The notes under the pieces are model-generated. The model saw only the letters and a list, made by a program, of their open reading frames with translations, was not told where the DNA came from and ran no database searches. The position numbers and the translations under genes were made by a program. DNA of 64,000 bases from Pseudoalteromonas sp. '520P1 No. 423' (lineage in GTDB: Bacteria > Pseudomonadota > Gammaproteobacteria > Enterobacterales > Alteromonadaceae): contig NZ_BBZB01000001.1 of assembly GCF_001269985.1 (NCBI RefSeq), positions 3,410,001 to 3,474,000 on the forward strand, given 5' to 3'. Shown one piece after another: positions 8,417-18,145 of this stretch (its first letter is position 1; the number at the start of each line of letters is the position of its first letter).

Positions 8417-10465
8417 ATGCCCTTTTTAATCACAATTTTTATTAGTTCCTTTTTATTGTTCCAAGTGCAACCTATTATAGCCAAAATGGCCTTGCCTTAT
8501 TTTGGTGGTGGTGCAGCAATTTGGACTGCATGTATGTTATTTTTTCAACTATTTTTACTACTTGGTTATTTATACGCACATACATTAAGTAAAATAAAAA
8601 AAGTTAACCAACAAATAACGATCCACAGCGGGTTTATTTTATTAAGTCTAGTGGCTATGCCCATTGGTCAATTGAATTCAGAACATTTACTGACTAGCCA
8701 AACGCCACAAATCAATATCATAACTAGCCTTTTTATGGCAATTGGCTTTCCCTATTTTTTACTCAGCACGACAGCACCATTAATTCAGAAATGGTACAGT
8801 TTAAACACTAATAACAATCAGCCTTATCGCCTTTATGCTTTATCAAACTTAGGGTCTTTATTGGCATTATTATCATACCCCTTTGTTATAGAGCCTAATT
8901 TAGACACCACACTTCAAAGTACTATTTGGGGCTATGGATATTACCTATTTATGATCAGTATTCTTTTTTGTAGTTTTAGATTATTTAAGTTTAATTACTT
9001 ACTTAAAAACCAAAAGAATGATAAAGCGCCGACCGATTGTAAGTACGTTTGTTTATGGTTAGGGTTATCTGCTTGTAGTGTTATTTTAATGATGGCAACA
9101 ACCAGTGCGATGACTATTAATATTCCGCCAACGCCATTTTTATGGATCCTGCCTTTATGTATCTATTTATTGACTTATATTATTTGTTTTAATAGCCCTA
9201 AGTGGTACATACAAAAATTTTGGTTTACGTGTTTTGCATGTAGCAGTTTTGCTGGCACTTTTTTATTCTTTGTTGGTATACACTTTAGCCTACTAGAGCA
9301 AGTGCTCACTTACAGCATACTATTATTATCAGCATGTATGATTTGTCATGGGGAGCTCGCTAAATTACAGCCACATAAAAATAAGTTAACGCTATTTTAT
9401 TTAATCCTTGCACTAGGCGGTGTAATTGGTAGCTTGTTTACAGCGATTGTTGCTGAGAAAATTTTTTCGCAATATTACGAACTTATTGTGGGAATTGGTT
9501 TTATATATATTTTATTTTCACTCAGCTTATACTGGCAAAACCAATCACTTGAACTAAGTAAAATTAAAAAGGCCAATAACAAGTTTTTATGTATCGCCTC
9601 AAGTATTTCTTTCATTACTTTTGGGTTTTATTTTAATCAGTTAGATAGCCGATATTTTACATCAGATGTGCATAATAGTCGTAATTTTTATGGTGTTTTG
9701 GCCGTTAAAGATCAAACACTAAACGACAGCCCTATTAGAGTGTTATTTGATGGCGCAACAAACCATGGCAGCCAATCTCTTATTGAAGCGTATAAAAGCA
9801 AACCTACTAGTTACTACCGTGCAAATAGTGGCGTAGCGTTAGCTTTAAATAACTTAGATAAGATGCAATCAAATAAAGTTGGCATTGTCGGCTTAGGCAC
9901 GGGCACTTTAGCAAGCTACGCACAACCACAAGATCATTATGTATTTTATGAACTCAATCCTGATGTTGCAACCGTTGCTAGACAACATTTCAGCTACTTA
10001 TCTGATAGCAAAGCAAAAACAGATATTAGGCTTGGAGATGCAAGAATAACGATGCAAAATGAGCTAAAAGATACTGGAAGCCAACAGTATGATGCCCTTG
10101 TTATAGATGCTTTTTCAAGTGATGCAATACCCGTGCATTTATTAACACTTGAGGCATTTGAGTTATATTTAAAACACCTTAAAAAAGAAGGATTACTCGC
10201 ATTACATATCTCTAATAACCACTTAGATTTATTGCCTTTAATAAATGCATTAGCAGTAAAGCTAAATATTCCTTTAAACCATTTTATTGCAGCTTCAAGT
10301 TCATCAGCAGAGCAAACAACACAATGGGTTGTTTTAACGCATAATAAAGATTTCATCAATAATGACATGGTAAAAATAAGAGCAACTTATTTAAATTTAA
10401 AGCCTGAAGAAACTCAAATATGGACTGATAAATATTCAAACCTATTATCTGTGATTAAGTTTTAA
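8417..10465 (+). CDS. Membrane-fused spermidine synthase-like protein
   Basis: 682 aa. The first ~400 residues contain about ten hydrophobic helices, starting ISSFLLFQVQPIIAKMALPY. The last ~260 form a Rossmann-like spermidine-synthase domain with VGLGTGTLASY, FYELNPD, LGDARI and DAFSSDAIPVHLL. This is the known 'fused MFS/spermidine synthase' architecture. Whether such proteins make polyamines is not settled, and the usual synthase partners are not beside it. I chose the ATG; a TTG 18 nt upstream is possible. Neither has a good ribosome site. Confidence 0.8.
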   Translation: MPFLITIFISSFLLFQVQPIIAKMALPYFGGGAAIWTACMLFFQLFLLLGYLYAHTLSKIKKVNQQITIHSGFILLSLVAMPIGQLNSEHLLTSQTPQINIITSLFMAIGFPYFLLSTTAPLIQKWYSLNTNNNQPYRLYALSNLGSLLALLSYPFVIEPNLDTTLQSTIWGYGYYLFMISILFCSFRLFKFNYLLKNQKNDKAPTDCKYVCLWLGLSACSVILMMATTSAMTINIPPTPFLWILPLCIYLLTYIICFNSPKWYIQKFWFTCFACSSFAGTFLFFVGIHFSLLEQVLTYSILLLSACMICHGELAKLQPHKNKLTLFYLILALGGVIGSLFTAIVAEKIFSQYYELIVGIGFIYILFSLSLYWQNQSLELSKIKKANNKFLCIASSISFITFGFYFNQLDSRYFTSDVHNSRNFYGVLAVKDQTLNDSPIRVLFDGATNHGSQSLIEAYKSKPTSYYRANSGVALALNNLDKMQSNKVGIVGLGTGTLASYAQPQDHYVFYELNPDVATVARQHFSYLSDSKAKTDIRLGDARITMQNELKDTGSQQYDALVIDAFSSDAIPVHLLTLEAFELYLKHLKKEGLLALHISNNHLDLLPLINALAVKLNIPLNHFIAASSSSAEQTTQWVVLTHNKDFINNDMVKIRATYLNLKPEETQIWTDKYSNLLSVIKF

Positions 10466-10474
10466 TTTAATCTA

Positions 10475-10510
10475 TAAAAAACCCTAATATAATTATGTAT
10501 TAGGGTTTAT
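10475..10510. terminator. Bidirectional terminator between converging genes
   Basis: Arms AAACCCTAATA/TATTAGGGTTT enclose an AT-rich loop. The hairpin lies between the synthase-like gene and the convergent ABC permease, with an A-run on one side and an AT-rich tail on the other. Confidence 0.75.
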
Positions 10511-10522
10511 ATAAATCGATAG

Positions 10523-11758
10523 CTAATCACTTTGTAAAGCATCAATTGGATCAAGCTTTGATGCTTTTATCGCGGGATACACACCAAAAGTGAGGCCTAC
10601 CATGGCACATATACTAAACGATAAAATTATCGCAGTTAGCGACCAAGAAACTGCCCACTGTGAATAAATAGAGATTAGCTCTGACAATAAGATGCCAAAA
10701 AACACACCTAATATTCCACCTAATATTGAAATAGTAAAGCTCTCTGAAATAAACTGTAGTTGAATATCTTTTTGAGTTGCACCAATGGCACGTAATAAGC
10801 CAATTTCTTTAGTACGCTCAAGTACAGTGGCAAGCATGATATTCATAATACCTATGCCACCTACTAATAATGAAATACCCGCAACACATGACATTACGAT
10901 ATTAAATATCTGTTGTGTTTGTTTTTGCTGTGCGAGTAAAGCCGCAGGGATCACTAAAGTGTAATCATCTATTTTATTATGGCGACGCGTTAATAAATGA
11001 CTTACTGCTTTAGCCGCCTCAATCGGGTCTACAGCCTTATTGATCTTTAACTTAATACTGGTAACTTCACTATCTAGCTCTTTACTTGCAAACTTATGCA
11101 TAGATGTTTTAAGTGGTACAAATACGCGGCTTTGTGCACCACCAAGTTTAATGCCTTGAAACTCTTGTTTTTTCAAGAATGGGGCCTCTAGAACACCTAC
11201 TACTTTAAACCATAAATGGTTTATTTTGATATTTTGGCCCACAGCCCCACCTAAAGGAAATAACTGTTTTGCAGTAGCTGAGCCTAATAATACAACTTGA
11301 GAAAAACTTAAATCATCATCGTCATTGAGCATACGTCCTTGTGCTAAATTAAATTTCGATAATTCAAAAAAGCTTGAACTAACACCGATTGCCTCTCCAT
11401 CACTTTTACCTTGGGCACTGAAAATGCTATACGTATCAATTAACTTTTGAGCACTAAAAGCCTCGACAAAAGGTAATGATTTGGCTGCTATTTCACCATC
11501 TCTAATACTTAACCCTGCTGAGTGTTTACGCTGCTCTTTAAGCTCTTTATCTTCAAATTCTTTCGCTTCAATAATAAGATTATGTAAACCCATAGTATCT
11601 ATCATTTTTAAGGCTTCGCGCTCCGCACCTTCACCAATATTAAGCATCGCAATTACCGCACCTACACCAAAAATCATACCTAATAAAGTAAGCAAAGTAC
11701 GTAATTTATGCTGCGCTAACTCTGCCGCAGTATCAATAAATATATCAAGATATTTCAT
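10523..11758 (-). CDS. MacB-type ABC transporter permease
   Basis: 411 aa. It has the FtsX/MacB layout: one membrane helix near the start (KLRTLLTLLGMIFGVGAVIA), a large periplasmic domain, and three helices at the C-terminus including GIGIMNIMLATVLERTKEIG. There is no ATPase domain in this chain; the ATPase is the first gene of the operon. Type VII-like (mechanotransmission) exporters of this family move substrates from the periplasm or outer leaflet through an outer-membrane channel. It is the last gene of a five-gene operon and begins directly after the stop of the third adaptor. Confidence 0.9.
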   Translation of the reverse strand: MKYLDIFIDTAAELAQHKLRTLLTLLGMIFGVGAVIAMLNIGEGAEREALKMIDTMGLHNLIIEAKEFEDKELKEQRKHSAGLSIRDGEIAAKSLPFVEAFSAQKLIDTYSIFSAQGKSDGEAIGVSSSFFELSKFNLAQGRMLNDDDDLSFSQVVLLGSATAKQLFPLGGAVGQNIKINHLWFKVVGVLEAPFLKKQEFQGIKLGGAQSRVFVPLKTSMHKFASKELDSEVTSIKLKINKAVDPIEAAKAVSHLLTRRHNKIDDYTLVIPAALLAQQKQTQQIFNIVMSCVAGISLLVGGIGIMNIMLATVLERTKEIGLLRAIGATQKDIQLQFISESFTISILGGILGVFFGILLSELISIYSQWAVSWSLTAIILSFSICAMVGLTFGVYPAIKASKLDPIDALQSD

Positions 11759-12940
11759 TTAGCTTTGCTCCTGATCCATTAAAGTGATTTCCTGACCCGC
11801 TGTTAATCCAGTCAATATTTCAACATGACTTAAACTTGCTTTTCCTAATGTTACAGCTGTCATAGTTAATTCATCATCTTGATAAATGTATACAAATGAT
11901 TGATTTTCTTTGGTGTATATGGCCTGTAACGGTACGATTAATTTAGATTCAGGTTTTGCTATTTCAATACTTGCTTGTAATTTTCTGCCAGGAACAAAAA
12001 GTTTAGGGTTTTGTTCATCTAAAGTCACAATCACTTCAAAGTACTTTTGTGGATCACCTCTTTTTATTGACGCTGGGAAAGGAGCAACCGATTCAACCAC
12101 CCCCTTAAAAGGCAGATTTGAATATGCAAATAATTGCAAATTAACGGCTTTGCCTTCAGCTAAGTCAATTGCTTCACTTTCAATGACATATAACTTGGCT
12201 TTCATTTGCGTAATATTTGGTAACTCAGCGATTTTCTCACCTGGCCACATTGATTGGCCGGCTCTGGGTTTTTCACCACGCCAATTTTTTTTATAAACTA
12301 ATAAACCATCGTGTGGCGCTTTGATTTCTAATTGATTTAAACTATCGTTCAGTAAATCAAGCTTACCTTGATGTTGATCTTGCTGCATTTTTAATAAGTC
12401 CATATCTCCAGCTGAGCTTTCATTGAAACTATCACTTTTCCAATTTAAATAATCTTGCTTAGAGCCAAGATAAGCTGTATTTTGCAGTGAATCTATAATT
12501 TCTAATTTAGAGCGGATCCTTTCATCATCAATAGAGAATTTTTCAGCAAAAAGCTTTTCCTGATCTATGATTAAAATATCCTTACTGATAGCATCAAGCT
12601 CTTTACTTAAAGCACCTGTTTTTTCGATAATTTCTTGTTTTGTAATCGCAAGTTCATTTTCTTTCTCTCTACTTTTGACTTGCATTGCTTCACCATCAAA
12701 ACGCGCAATAACATCACCTTGTTTAACCAAAGAAAATTCAGGTGCAAGCCAAGCAATACTCTGCACACCATTACGCGAAACAGGTGAACTTATCACTGTT
12801 GCTTTGGCAGCAAACAACTCTCCTTTTGCAGGTATGATGACAGAAAAGTTTTCATTTTTTACTATGTACTTTAAAGTAGCGTTCTCCTGAGAATTACAAG
12901 CTAATAAAAAGAGCATAGGTATAAAAATTAATTTATTCAT
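11759..12940 (-). CDS. HlyD/MacA-type adaptor, lipoprotein (third of three)
   Basis: 393 aa. The N-terminus LIFIPMLFLLACNSQ has a lipobox (LLAC), so it is probably a lipid-anchored periplasmic adaptor. It has the barrel-sandwich half-motif (VARFDGEAMQVK), a long alpha-hairpin segment in the middle, the second lipoyl half (IKAPHDGLLVYKKNW) and the C-terminal beta-barrel (VPGRKLQASIEI). It shares a 4-bp ATGA overlap with the second adaptor, indicating coupled translation. Confidence 0.85.
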   Translation of the reverse strand: MNKLIFIPMLFLLACNSQENATLKYIVKNENFSVIIPAKGELFAAKATVISSPVSRNGVQSIAWLAPEFSLVKQGDVIARFDGEAMQVKSREKENELAITKQEIIEKTGALSKELDAISKDILIIDQEKLFAEKFSIDDERIRSKLEIIDSLQNTAYLGSKQDYLNWKSDSFNESSAGDMDLLKMQQDQHQGKLDLLNDSLNQLEIKAPHDGLLVYKKNWRGEKPRAGQSMWPGEKIAELPNITQMKAKLYVIESEAIDLAEGKAVNLQLFAYSNLPFKGVVESVAPFPASIKRGDPQKYFEVIVTLDEQNPKLFVPGRKLQASIEIAKPESKLIVPLQAIYTKENQSFVYIYQDDELTMTAVTLGKASLSHVEILTGLTAGQEITLMDQEQS

Positions 12941-14085
12941 AGCGCGACGATATCTCCTTGTTTAACACCTTTAGCTAACACAACTTTGTTGCCTATGATA
13001 TGTGCGACTTCTACTGGTTTCTCTAGACCTGACTCAAGTGTGATTACTTTGCTATCAGCAGCGCCTTTCACGGCCTCTAAAGGTAAAGTTAACGCTTTAT
13101 CAAGCACTTTAGTGATCACCTCTATTCGAGCGGTCATCCCCGGGCGCATTACTGACGAATTGGTTTTATCAAATTCAATGATAGTATCTAAAATACGCTT
13201 TTTATCTTGAGCCGATTTACTTCTAAATACACGACCTAAATTGACTACTTTACCGCTAAAGATTTGCTCTTGAGTACCATCAAGTATAATTTTTACTTTT
13301 TGCCCTAATACCAACTTACCACTATCTGGCTCTGCAACTTGAACTTTTAACTGCATGTGTTCAATGACGGCTAACTCAAGGATAGGTTGTCCAAACTGTA
13401 CACTTTCTCCAACTGCTGGTTTTTCTCCCTCCCAATTAGCTTTATAAATCACCATACCGTCCATTGGCGCTTTAACTTTCAGTCTTTCTATATCTCTATT
13501 AAAGTCATCTACTTCAACTGTTAAACGCGCTACTTTCCCTTGGGCTAATTTAAGGTTCAATATACTATTTTTTTTATGAAAATTTAATTTTTCTTGTGAT
13601 AGGAACAGATCATTTTTCGCTACTGTAAAGTCGATTTCAGATTTTTTTCTATCATTTTCAGAACGACTATTATCAACAATTTCTGCCTTACGTTTTGCTT
13701 TTTCAAACTCCATTTCTTTTTCGGCTACCGCTAATATGAACTCTTGTTCGGTTGCTATTTCTTTTATTTTTTTATTATCTAATTCTTTTTGAGCACGGTC
13801 TAATTCAACCTGCTTATCAAACAATCTATCGGTTATTTTTTTATCATCAAAAGAGACCAGTACTTCCCCTTTTTTTACTTGAGTATTTTCAGGCAGCATC
13901 TGTTTTATTTGGTACTGCCACATTCTAGCTATTGAAGGAGGCGCTATAACCGCTGTTTGTTTAGATTCAAGCTCTCCGCTGGCATAAACTATGACTTCTA
14001 TTTTCTCTACTTTTACAGCTTCACTTACAACTTGCTCACAGCCAAGCAATAAAACTACAATAGATAATATAAATAGCTTATTCAT
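12937..14085 (-). CDS. HlyD/MacA-type adaptor, lipoprotein (second of three)
   Basis: 382 aa with a lipobox (VVLLLGCEQ). The order of parts matches a periplasmic adaptor: EVLVSFDDKKITDR, a long charged coiled-coil hairpin (about residues 85-190), KVKAPMDGMVIYKANWEGEK, and MRPGMTARIEV in the barrel domain. Its paralogues are the neighbours on both sides. It overlaps the first adaptor by 8 bp, so all three are translationally coupled. Confidence 0.85.
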   Translation of the reverse strand: MNKLFILSIVVLLLGCEQVVSEAVKVEKIEVIVYASGELESKQTAVIAPPSIARMWQYQIKQMLPENTQVKKGEVLVSFDDKKITDRLFDKQVELDRAQKELDNKKIKEIATEQEFILAVAEKEMEFEKAKRKAEIVDNSRSENDRKKSEIDFTVAKNDLFLSQEKLNFHKKNSILNLKLAQGKVARLTVEVDDFNRDIERLKVKAPMDGMVIYKANWEGEKPAVGESVQFGQPILELAVIEHMQLKVQVAEPDSGKLVLGQKVKIILDGTQEQIFSGKVVNLGRVFRSKSAQDKKRILDTIIEFDKTNSSVMRPGMTARIEVITKVLDKALTLPLEAVKGAADSKVITLESGLEKPVEVAHIIGNKVVLAKGVKQGDIVAL

Positions 14086-15034
14086 TTATTATTCCCTCGA
14101 ACTCTAATTGTGCGCTCATTCCTGGTAAGACTTTAAAATGCGTATTAGCATTGAACTCAAAAACAGTTCGGTAATATACATCATTCCCCCACTCTTTTTG
14201 AGCCTCTGGTTGCGTAGAAATTTCGGTTAATTTGGCTGATAAATGAGTATTGGGGTAAGCATCAAATTTCAGTTGTGCCTGACTATTCAATAGCAAATTT
14301 TTATGATCAACTTCATGAACCCAGGCTTCAATATATAAGCCATTTAAAGAAGGGATCTCTGCAATTTTCCAAGCGGGTTGCGCGGTCATACCGACAAATA
14401 CTTTTTCTCCGTTCCAAGGGTGACTTGCGTACAACACAGGACCTGAACGTTCTGCATAAACACGCATTTTTTTGAATTTATTTTGATTATACTTTAATTG
14501 CTGTTGGTATTTTTTTATTGTTATTTTTTGTTTAGTTATAGCAACTTTATTGGCAACCTTAGTTTGCTTTAAAGTTTCTTGTGCTTTTGCATCCGCTATC
14601 ACTGCTTTTTCAAATTCTAATTGATTCATTTTATAGTCATACTGGCTAAGATTATCAGCAGACACACCCGCATCAATACGTGATTTAGTTAATAACAGTT
14701 CAGTTCTTTTTTTCCCATAACTTGCTTCGAGTAAACTTTGAGCATTACTACTTTGTATGCGATGTAACTCTTCTTCAGCGGAAATCAAACTTGTTTTTAG
14801 TTGATCTATTTCACTTTGAATTGTGCCACTATCAAATACAACAATAAGATCACCTTTTTCAGCGACTTCACCTTCAGGTAACATCCATTGTACCTGAACT
14901 TTCCAACTGCCTGTTTTTGGCGCATAAAATGTTTGATTATCAGCAGCTTTAACTTGTCCAGATAAAATTACTGATGCCATTGAAGCATGAGACATTAATA
15001 ACAAACCTAAACCCAATATTATTGCTTGGTACAT
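14078..15034 (-). CDS. HlyD/MacA-type adaptor (first of three)
   Basis: 318 aa, shorter than its two paralogues. It has a cleavable-looking signal sequence (AIILGLGLLLMSHASMA) rather than a clear lipobox. It contains KGDLIVVFDSGTIQ, a Lys/Gln-rich helical hairpin, SGPVLYASHPWNGEKVF and VLPGMSAQLEF. It overlaps the ATPase gene by 16 bp. The three adaptors differ in length and anchoring, so they may form a mixed ring or act with different partners; this is inference. Confidence 0.82.
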   Translation of the reverse strand: MYQAIILGLGLLLMSHASMASVILSGQVKAADNQTFYAPKTGSWKVQVQWMLPEGEVAEKGDLIVVFDSGTIQSEIDQLKTSLISAEEELHRIQSSNAQSLLEASYGKKRTELLLTKSRIDAGVSADNLSQYDYKMNQLEFEKAVIADAKAQETLKQTKVANKVAITKQKITIKKYQQQLKYNQNKFKKMRVYAERSGPVLYASHPWNGEKVFVGMTAQPAWKIAEIPSLNGLYIEAWVHEVDHKNLLLNSQAQLKFDAYPNTHLSAKLTEISTQPEAQKEWGNDVYYRTVFEFNANTHFKVLPGMSAQLEFEGIINE

Positions 15035-15702
15035 AATCTGTCCTCAACCACTTTACCGTCTTTCATACGAATAATTCGATTAGCAAAGGCCGCTATATCT
15101 TCCTCATGGGTAACCATTACAATAGTTTGACCTTGAGCATGTAATTGACATAACAAATCCATAATTTCATATGATGTTTTTGAATCTAAATTACCGGTAG
15201 GTTCATCAGCAAAAATCACTTTTGGTTTGTTTACTAGTGCTCTTGCGATTGCAACTCTTTGGCGTTGACCACCTGACATTTCAAATGGTTTATGATGGCT
15301 ACGGTCTTTCAAACCAACCTTATCTAACATTTCATTGCCGAGCTTTAATGCTTCATCAGGATCTATATCACTATACCTCAATGGCAAGGTCACATTTTGT
15401 AGTGCTGTTAATCTTGGTAATAAATGGAATGTTTGAAAAATAAAGCCTATTTTTTCATTTCTAATTTTAGATAAGCTCACATCATCAATTTCTTTGATAG
15501 ATTGATCTGACAGTAAATACTCACCCGAAGTTGGCGTATCTAAACAGCCTAGAATATTCATTAAAGTTGACTTACCTGAACCAGAAGTGCCCATAACAGC
15601 CACAAACTCATTCTCTTCAATGGTGAGTGATACATCGCTCAGTGCATTGACTTGAATCTCACCAGAACCATAAGTTCGGGTGAGATTATCAATTTTTATC
15701 AA
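15019..15702 (-). CDS. MacB/LolD-type ABC transporter ATP-binding protein
   Basis: 227 aa from a TTG that has AAAAGGGG about 7 nt upstream. A longer reading from an ATG 78 nt upstream adds only a hydrophobic stretch not seen in this family. Walker A is GTSGSGKST, the signature SGGQRQRVAIARAL, Walker B VIFADEPTGNLDS, followed by the switch His in VMVTHEED. It powers the MacB-type permease at the end of the operon. No outer-membrane TolC-like gene is nearby, so the exit channel is probably encoded elsewhere. Confidence 0.9.
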   Translation of the reverse strand: MIKIDNLTRTYGSGEIQVNALSDVSLTIEENEFVAVMGTSGSGKSTLMNILGCLDTPTSGEYLLSDQSIKEIDDVSLSKIRNEKIGFIFQTFHLLPRLTALQNVTLPLRYSDIDPDEALKLGNEMLDKVGLKDRSHHKPFEMSGGQRQRVAIARALVNKPKVIFADEPTGNLDSKTSYEIMDLLCQLHAQGQTIVMVTHEEDIAAFANRIIRMKDGKVVEDRLCTKQ

Positions 15703-15977
15703 TTTCAAACCCCTTTTACATAACATACAAACTTTTAAACTCAGCAAAATAATATACAGTGTTAACGACATAAAAAGCAAATAAAGCCTTTAATATAAAT
15801 AACTTAACATTATTTAAATATTTATTTAAAGCTGAGCTTTAATAAGGTGAACTTGATAACTACTTGATTTTACCGTTATTAGGCACTAACATTAACAAAA
15901 AAATAAAAGTAAAATGCAAAATAGATGTAAATTAAAAGCTGCCTCTTTTCTTTGTATTTAGTCAAATTTCAGGCATA

Positions 15978-16003
15978 AAAAACCCTTAGCAAATCTAAGG
16001 GTT
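15978..16003 (-). terminator. Hairpin attached to displaced tRNA-Leu fragment A
   Basis: AACCCTTAG/CTAAGGGTT forms the stem, with an A-run on the left (T-run on the minus strand). It sits 7 bp from the tRNA-Leu 3' fragment, exactly where the intact tRNA-Leu has its own terminator, so it moved together with that fragment. Confidence 0.6.
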
Positions 16004-16009
16004 AAAAAG

Positions 16010-16062
16010 TGGTACCAGTAGCCGGACTCCCACCAACTCACCTGAAGGCAAAGGATTTTGAA
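16010..16062 (-). repeat. Displaced tRNA-Leu(CAA) 3' half, copy A (att-like)
   Basis: 53 nt equal in extent to the 3' half of the intact tRNA-Leu at 34.0 kb, from CCA back to the anticodon-loop sequence TTCAAAATCC, where the match stops. The T-arm has decayed (the GTTCGA loop is lost), so this is the most degraded copy. The 5' half is absent and it cannot be a functional tRNA. It probably marks the outer end of the oldest island inserted at this tRNA. Confidence 0.8.
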
Positions 16063-16521
16063 GTATTCACAAATACCTAGATAATTCAGTATCTTAATAG
16101 ACCATTATGGACAAGCACACTAATAGACTTAGCTAGTGTTGGACATGTTTAGATTCACTTATACGCCCATCTACCCAGATTATTACCATGTAGTTCAATA
16201 CATTAACCGTTTATCATTCAGTTATTGCCCCGGTCTTTTGGTCTTGAGTTGTAAGTTAAGTCCTGTAGAGAACTTTGATTACATGCCAGCCAAATTTAGC
16301 TTTTAACTAGGTGAGGCTCTAATATTGCCCACTTAAATGCTACTTTATCAAACTGTAACGTCTGAATGAAAAGGGCTTTCATAACAGAGTCTATGCTCGC
16401 CGTATTAAATGTTGTTATTAATGCTTGATCGCACTAATCAAAAAGCTATTACTGTACGTATATGATAAAGAGAAACAGAAATAGTTACTTTTTTCTATAA
16501 ATACATCAGCAACTGATACCT
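16063..16521. other. 459-bp gap without a recognisable gene
   Basis: No ORF of convincing coding character on either strand. Several stop-riddled stretches could be gene remnants, but none resembles a family I know. The gap lies between tRNA-Leu fragment A and the photolyase pseudogenes. Confidence 0.4.
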
Positions 16522-17372
16522 ATGAAGGCGCTATATTGGTTTATCAATGATTTACGCATTGAGGATAACTCACTACTTGCCAAGCTAGCTAACGAAAGCA
16601 AATCATTGCATTGTTGCTTTATTAACTCTCAATGGTTTAACTCATCATCGCTATTAAATAGTGCAATGGGATTCAATCGATGGCAATTTTTAAAGCAATC
16701 ATTAAAAGCACTAGCAAAAGCTCCGCAGAACTTAAATGTTGAGTTAAAGGTATTGATGGTGAGCCTGAAAATATTTTACCTAAATTAGTTGATGAGCTAG
16801 CAATAGACACCTTAGGTTGTGCTCAGCAAGTAGGCTATCAAGAAAACCAAAGTTTAAAGGCGATACAAAATAAATTACCAGATGTAACTTTTGAAACAGC
16901 ATGGTTGAATACATTGTTTACCGAGGACTTAATTGTTAATAGCAACGCAGTTATCGGTAGTTTTTCGAAATTTAGAAAGGTTGTTGATAAAAACTTAATT
17001 AACATAGTTATAGAGCCTTCATCTCAAATTGGCAACGTAATGATAAATATCTTCAAACAACCAATACCATAGAAAGCACATCTTTAGACAATGCCATTAT
17101 TGTTGTTGACAAATTATTCCCTGATCAAAATCACCATACAAGGCAATAAACGAAATAACCATTAAAGGTGGTTACGATGTCGCTCCACTGCATTTAGCAG
17201 ATTATTTTTATCTGGCGCAGCAGACCATTACAAACAAACACGTAATGATTTTCATGGTTTACAGCGATCATCACTCTTTAGCCCTTGGTTAGCAATTGGT
17301 TGTCTTAGTGTTAAAAATGTTTGGCAAGCAATTAGTGAATATGAGCGACGCCATCAAGCCAATGAATCAACT
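16522..17372 (+). pseudogene. Cryptochrome-DASH photolyase, broken and truncated
   Basis: The start MKALYWFINDLRIEDNSLL and SAMGFNRWQFLKQSLKAL match the photolyase domain of cryptochrome DASH. The frame breaks near 16745 and continues as GEPENILPKLVDEL..., breaks again near 17070, and reappears as FLSGAADHYKQTRNDFHG, SSLFSPWLAIGCLSV and NVWQAISEYERRHQANEST. The FAD-binding C-terminal part after that is missing: the text runs straight into a different photolyase family. Cry-DASH repairs UV lesions in single-stranded DNA. This copy cannot be functional. Confidence 0.8.
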
Positions 17373-17389
17373 AAACAGTACAAGTTTCA

Positions 17390-18139
17390 TGTCAAATAGA
17401 GACCGACAAATAGTCGCTAGCTGTTTAGTTAACGAAGTTGAGCTCGATTGGCGCTATAGGCGAAAGCGTTTTATTGTGCTTGTTGACGATGACAATAAAC
17501 CTGAGGGTGGCAAGTGGAATTATGATCAGCAAAATAGCAATAAACTTAAAAAAAGGATATCGCCTCAATCCCCGCACCATTAGTATTTAGTCATGATGTT
17601 AGTGACATAAATGGTCGCTTAGCCCGTCATAAGTTCAAAACAATAGGACAAGGTGACTCAACATTATTATGGCCAATCAATCGCTGCAATATAGTTACGC
17701 ACATCATATTCAACGCTTAATGATCACCGGAAACTTTTGTTTATTAACAGGCATAAAGCCTGCGCAAGTTGACCAATGGTATTTGGGGATTTATGTTGAT
17801 GCTATTGAATGGGTTTAACTACCTAATACTCGCGGTATGAGTCAGTTTACTGATGGTGGGCTTATTGCTTCAAAAGCCTATGCCGCCAGTGGTAATTACG
17901 TAAATAAAATGAGTGATTACTGCTAAAGCTGTCATTACAATGTTAAAGAAAAGACCAGTGAGAATGCCTGGCCTTCAAATAGCTTGTATTGGCATTTTAT
18001 GGATAAACACAGCGAATTGTTTGAATCAAACCCAAGACAAGCCATGGTTTATCGAAATTGGCGCAAACAAACAGCAGAACAATGACAAGCAACATTAGCC
18101 AAAGCTCAGGATTATTTGCGCAACTTAGATACTCTTTAA
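17390..18139 (+). pseudogene. FeS-type photolyase-related protein (DPRP / PhrB-like), broken
   Basis: RRKRFIVLVDDDNKPEGG with KWNYDQQNSNKL, then in other frames APLVFSHDVSDINGRL, MITGNFCLLTGIKP and SLYWHFMDKHSELFESN, are typical of the deoxyribodipyrimidine photolyase-related family that carries a 4Fe-4S cluster. Damage is extensive: several frameshifts, an in-frame TAA between the two Cys of the C-x-x-C cluster motif (SDYC-stop-SCHYNV), and the next cluster Cys replaced by Trp (ENAWPSN). The first ~130 residues are missing because a deletion fused it to the cryptochrome remnant. It ends 7 bp from the convergent DUF2805 stop codon. Confidence 0.78.
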
Positions 18140-18145
18140 AGTTTT

